A DNA stretch of 34,187 nt. Origin: Levilactobacillus parabrevis ATCC 53295. Lineage in GTDB: Bacteria; Bacillota; Bacilli; Lactobacillales; Lactobacillaceae. The position numbers were made by a program, and so were the translations under genes. The stretch lies in the NCBI RefSeq assembly GCF_001434055.1, contig NZ_AZCZ01000010.1, positions 28,583-62,769 on the forward strand, written 5' to 3'. Of this stretch, positions 31,977 to 34,187 are shown in pieces. Every line of letters begins with the position of its first letter. The stretch's first letter is position 1. The notes under the pieces are model-generated. The model saw only the letters and a program-made list of their open reading frames with translations, did no database searches and was not told where the DNA came from.

Positions 31977-32474
31977 ATGAGACTCCTAGACTTGAGTGGA
32001 CAACAATTCGGCAGACTGACGGTTATCCGGCGGGACGGAACCGCAAAGAACGGGAACGCAACGTGGCTGTGTAAATGTAGCTGTGGCAACCTGGTTACAG
32101 TTGACAGTTACCGCCTGCGTCACGGAATTACCGTCAGCTGCGGTTGTTACCGGCGAGACATCAGTAAGGCCCGGCTCACGAAGGATCCCCGGACACGTAA
32201 ACAAATTGGAAACGCCACTAATTTACCATTGGTTAATGGCTCCAACGTTGCCGCACTTACAAAGATCAGTTCCCGGAATATTTCTGGGGTGATCGGCGTG
32301 AGTTTCGACAAGCGTTCCGGCAAATGGGCAGCACGTCTATTTTACCACGGCCGCTACGTTTTGAATCAAACTTTTAGCGACTTTAACGATGCGGTTGCTG
32401 CAAGACGGCAAGCCGAGAAACAATTGAATCAAAAAGAAGATTTAAAAACGGTTGAGGAATCCGCCGAAGGCTAA
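31977..32474 (+). CDS. Zinc-ribbon / AP2-domain DNA-binding protein
   Basis: A 165-aa protein with an N-terminal Cys cluster (WLCKCSCG ... SCGCYRRD, about 30-60), likely a zinc ribbon, and a C-terminal AP2/integrase-type beta-sheet domain (about 102-150; SGVIGVSFDKRSGKWAARLFY). This combination is common in phage and homing-endonuclease-related proteins, but the HNH nuclease motif is absent, so it is probably not a nuclease. ATG 31977 is chosen because GGAGG (31964-31968) is 8 nt upstream, inside a longer frame from 31962. No other phage genes are nearby, suggesting a single acquired gene. It has its own terminator. Confidence 0.78.
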   Translation: MRLLDLSGQQFGRLTVIRRDGTAKNGNATWLCKCSCGNLVTVDSYRLRHGITVSCGCYRRDISKARLTKDPRTRKQIGNATNLPLVNGSNVAALTKISSRNISGVIGVSFDKRSGKWAARLFYHGRYVLNQTFSDFNDAVAARRQAEKQLNQKEDLKTVEESAEG

Positions 32475-32508
32475 ACGGCGAATCCACCAGTCAGTATAGA
32501 AGCCAAGC

Positions 32509-32536
32509 AGTCGGTCTGAGAAGGCCGGCTTTTTTG
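32509..32536 (+). terminator. Terminator of the AP2-domain gene
   Basis: AGTCGGTC (32509-32516) pairs with GGCCGGCT (32523-32530, with G-T wobbles), followed by TTTTT. Confidence 0.75.
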
Positions 32537-32555
32537 GTGAGCAGGACCGGATTGA

Positions 32556-32585
32556 TTGACGGCGAGCTACCTAATTGGGTATGCT
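32556..32585 (+). promoter_or_regulatory. fumC promoter
   Basis: TTGACG (32556-32561), 18-bp spacer, TATGCT (32580-32585), 33 nt before the start codon. Confidence 0.65.
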
Positions 32586-32618
32586 GGAACCGACTGAAAA
32601 CGCGAGAGGAAGGTTAAC

Positions 32619-34007
32619 ATGGAATATCGTGAAGAAGCAGATACGTTGGGGACGGTGCGGGTACCAGCAACGGCTTTGTGGGGGGCACAGACTGAACGGA
32701 GCCGGCATAACTTTACCACGGGTCCCTTGATGCCACTGCCGGTGATTCGGGCACTGCTACAGATCAAGTTGGCTGCTGCGACAGCGAACCGAGACCTCGG
32801 TGAGATTCAAGAAGAAAAGGCGCAACTGATTATTCGCGCGGCAACCGATCTGCTGGCGCTACCCGATGACGAGCTACAGCGTGATTTTCCCCTCCACGTC
32901 TACCAGACGGGGTCCGGGACACAGACCAATATGAATGTTAACGAAGTAATTGCTCACCAGACGATTAAATACGACCCAACTAGTGGGGTGTTGCCTAACG
33001 ATGACGTCAATCATGGACAGAGCTCTAACGATACCTTTCCCACGGCAATGGCGATTACAGCACGGGTGGCTGTGCGTGAACTGGAGGGGGCCGTCCAACA
33101 CTTGATTGATGAGTTAGCGGTTAAGGAAGCGGCTTATGAAAATGTCGTTAAGATTGGCCGCACCCACCTGCAGGACGCTACGCCGCTGACCTTTGGCCAA
33201 GAGGTCAGTGGGTGGGTCAGCATGCTGGAACACGACTGGGACTTTCTCAAGTCACTGGATGATTCATTGCTTGAATTGCCGATTGGGGGTACGGCCGTGG
33301 GAACGGGACTGAACGCGGTGCCGGGATTTGCCACGGCGGTCGCCGCACAGCTGAGCAAGGTTTACGACCAACCCTTCACTGCGAAATCCAATAAGTTCTT
33401 TGGGTTAGCGGCCCATTCCGGCATCAACGTGGTCCACGGTGGCCTAAAGACGTTGGCGAGTGATCTCTTGAAGATTGCCAATGACGTGCGTTTTCTGGCA
33501 AGCGGCCCTCGGGCGGGGTATAACGAATTGAATATTCCCGCTAACGAACCCGGTTCCTCTATCATGCCGGGGAAGGTCAATCCCACCCAAGCGGAGGCTT
33601 TGACTATGGCGGCTACTCGGGTCATGGGCAACGACGTCACGATCACCGTGGCTGCTTCCCAGGGGAACTTTGAGATGAACGTTTATAAACCCGTGATTAT
33701 TGAAACCTTCCTAGAATCGGCGGACCTGCTGACGGGAACGGTCTCTGGTTTCGCGGATAAATTGATTCACGGCATGACGGTCAATGCCGATCGCATGGCG
33801 GAATTGGTGGCTACCTCATTGATGACTGTTACGGCGTTGTCACCCTATATTGGTTATCACGCCAGTGCAGAAATTGCTCAGGCAGCCGAACGCGAGGGGA
33901 CAACGCTACGTGAGGCGGCGGTGAAGTCGGGTCAGGTGACGGCGGCGCAGTTCGATCAGTGGGTCAACCCATTAGCCATGACCAACCGTGACCGGTCAAT
34001 GGACTAA
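32619..34007 (+). CDS. fumC: Class II fumarate hydratase FumC
   Basis: Interconverts fumarate and malate without an iron-sulfur cluster. The 462-aa protein has the superfamily signature GSSIMPGKVNPTQ (near residue 316), GRTHLQDATPL and TGSGTQTNMN, which together mark class II fumarases more than aspartase or argininosuccinate lyase; the start EYREEADTLGTVRVPA is also typical. Lactobacilli use it in a reductive malate/fumarate branch. GAGAGGAAGG lies 6 nt upstream of the ATG. It has its own promoter and stands alone; structured element D begins just after the stop. Confidence 0.96.
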   Translation: MEYREEADTLGTVRVPATALWGAQTERSRHNFTTGPLMPLPVIRALLQIKLAAATANRDLGEIQEEKAQLIIRAATDLLALPDDELQRDFPLHVYQTGSGTQTNMNVNEVIAHQTIKYDPTSGVLPNDDVNHGQSSNDTFPTAMAITARVAVRELEGAVQHLIDELAVKEAAYENVVKIGRTHLQDATPLTFGQEVSGWVSMLEHDWDFLKSLDDSLLELPIGGTAVGTGLNAVPGFATAVAAQLSKVYDQPFTAKSNKFFGLAAHSGINVVHGGLKTLASDLLKIANDVRFLASGPRAGYNELNIPANEPGSSIMPGKVNPTQAEALTMAATRVMGNDVTITVAASQGNFEMNVYKPVIIETFLESADLLTGTVSGFADKLIHGMTVNADRMAELVATSLMTVTALSPYIGYHASAEIAQAAEREGTTLREAAVKSGQVTAAQFDQWVNPLAMTNRDRSMD

Positions 34008-34029
34008 GCTTTTGTATAGGTGGTGACTG

Positions 34030-34187
34030 TCGCCTGCGGTTGCCAGAATTCCGCCTGCTGTGGGGACCGGTAAAAGCCAAAGTGCGGTCTTTTACCTCGA
34101 CTTGAAGCCGTCAAAAGTGGACGTCTCCAAGCTCGTCCCATGACCTAACCTGACTAAAAGGCGTCAGCTAAGGTCATCGTCACGGCC
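34030..34187 (+). ncRNA. Structured RNA-like element, copy D (3' end outside window)
   Basis: P1 is TGGGGAC (34060-34066) with GTCCCA (34135-34140), one bulged G. P2 is GGTAAAAG (34069-34076) with CTTTTACC (34089-34096) around a CCAAAGTGCGGT loop. P3 is CTTG with CAAG and an inner CCGTC with GACG. P4 is ATGACCT (34140-34146) with AGGTCAT and an inner CTGAC with GTCAG. All parts match copy A, with differences mainly in loops. It lies in the 3' region of fumC. The 5' boundary is approximate; the outer helix cannot be seen because the 3' strand is cut. Confidence 0.6.

Noticed and set aside
31977-32474. HNH homing endonuclease
   Set aside because: The AP2 and zinc-ribbon parts are present but no HNH motif was found.
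1-34187. CRISPR array, tRNA, rRNA, insertion sequence
   Set aside because: No regularly spaced short repeats with unique spacers, no tRNA or rRNA sequence, and no transposase were seen.

Overview
The window looks like a chromosomal piece from a lactic acid bacterium of the family Lactobacillaceae, most likely a Levilactobacillus/L. brevis-type species. The basis is the order cdaA-cdaR-glmM-glmS, DUF1361, DUF1304 and DUF5067-type proteins, GW-type autolysin modules, a TagH-type exporter ATPase and SDs close to AGGAGG. The genus is an inference; no rRNA or tRNA gene was seen. Both window ends lie inside copies of the same structured repeat, so this may be one contig broken at repeats.

Layout. 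1-583: truncated structured-RNA-like element (copy A), a terminator, and two minus-strand units of a second repeat family. 584-4708: DUF1361 protein (minus), then cdaA-cdaR-glmM (c-di-AMP synthesis and phosphoglucosamine mutase). 4709-8263: structured element (copy B) with a terminator, glmS, a 40-aa ORF, and nagB. glmS and nagB both carry NagR/dre-like boxes, so amino-sugar synthesis and breakdown appear to be controlled together. 8367-11072: secreted GH73 autolysin and tagH. 11073-12032: gene-free, with a tandem array of ~130-bp units (a 169-bp block occurs twice without a difference). 12033-14945: probable operon of a Gfo/Idh/MocA oxidoreductase, a VOC protein, a UPF0303 protein and an AraC regulator, behind a cre-like site. 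14946-16290: a promoter-cre-terminator cassette that looks like a small RNA gene, an unknown 102-aa protein, and structured element copy C. 16291-21791: heme-uptake (Isd-like) locus with three NEAT proteins, a binding protein, a permease and an ATPase. 22012-22488: flavodoxin. 22627-22737: nested inverted repeat. 22742-27377 (minus): polyphosphate operon ppx-like/HD, ppk, ppx. 27547-34007: LicD, lipoprotein, MarR, OsmC, several tiny proteins, DUF1304, an AP2-domain protein and fumC. From 34030: structured element copy D, cut by the window end.

The most interesting material is non-coding. A family of RNA-like elements (A, B, C, D) keeps one fold while stem sequences change. Copy B, between glmM and glmS, has a 3' strand that can pair either with its own 5' strand or with the terminator just downstream, like an attenuator. 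A second repeat family keeps G-T wobbles in one orientation, suggesting it acts as RNA. A CcpA-type site overlaps the promoter of a candidate ~86-nt sRNA.
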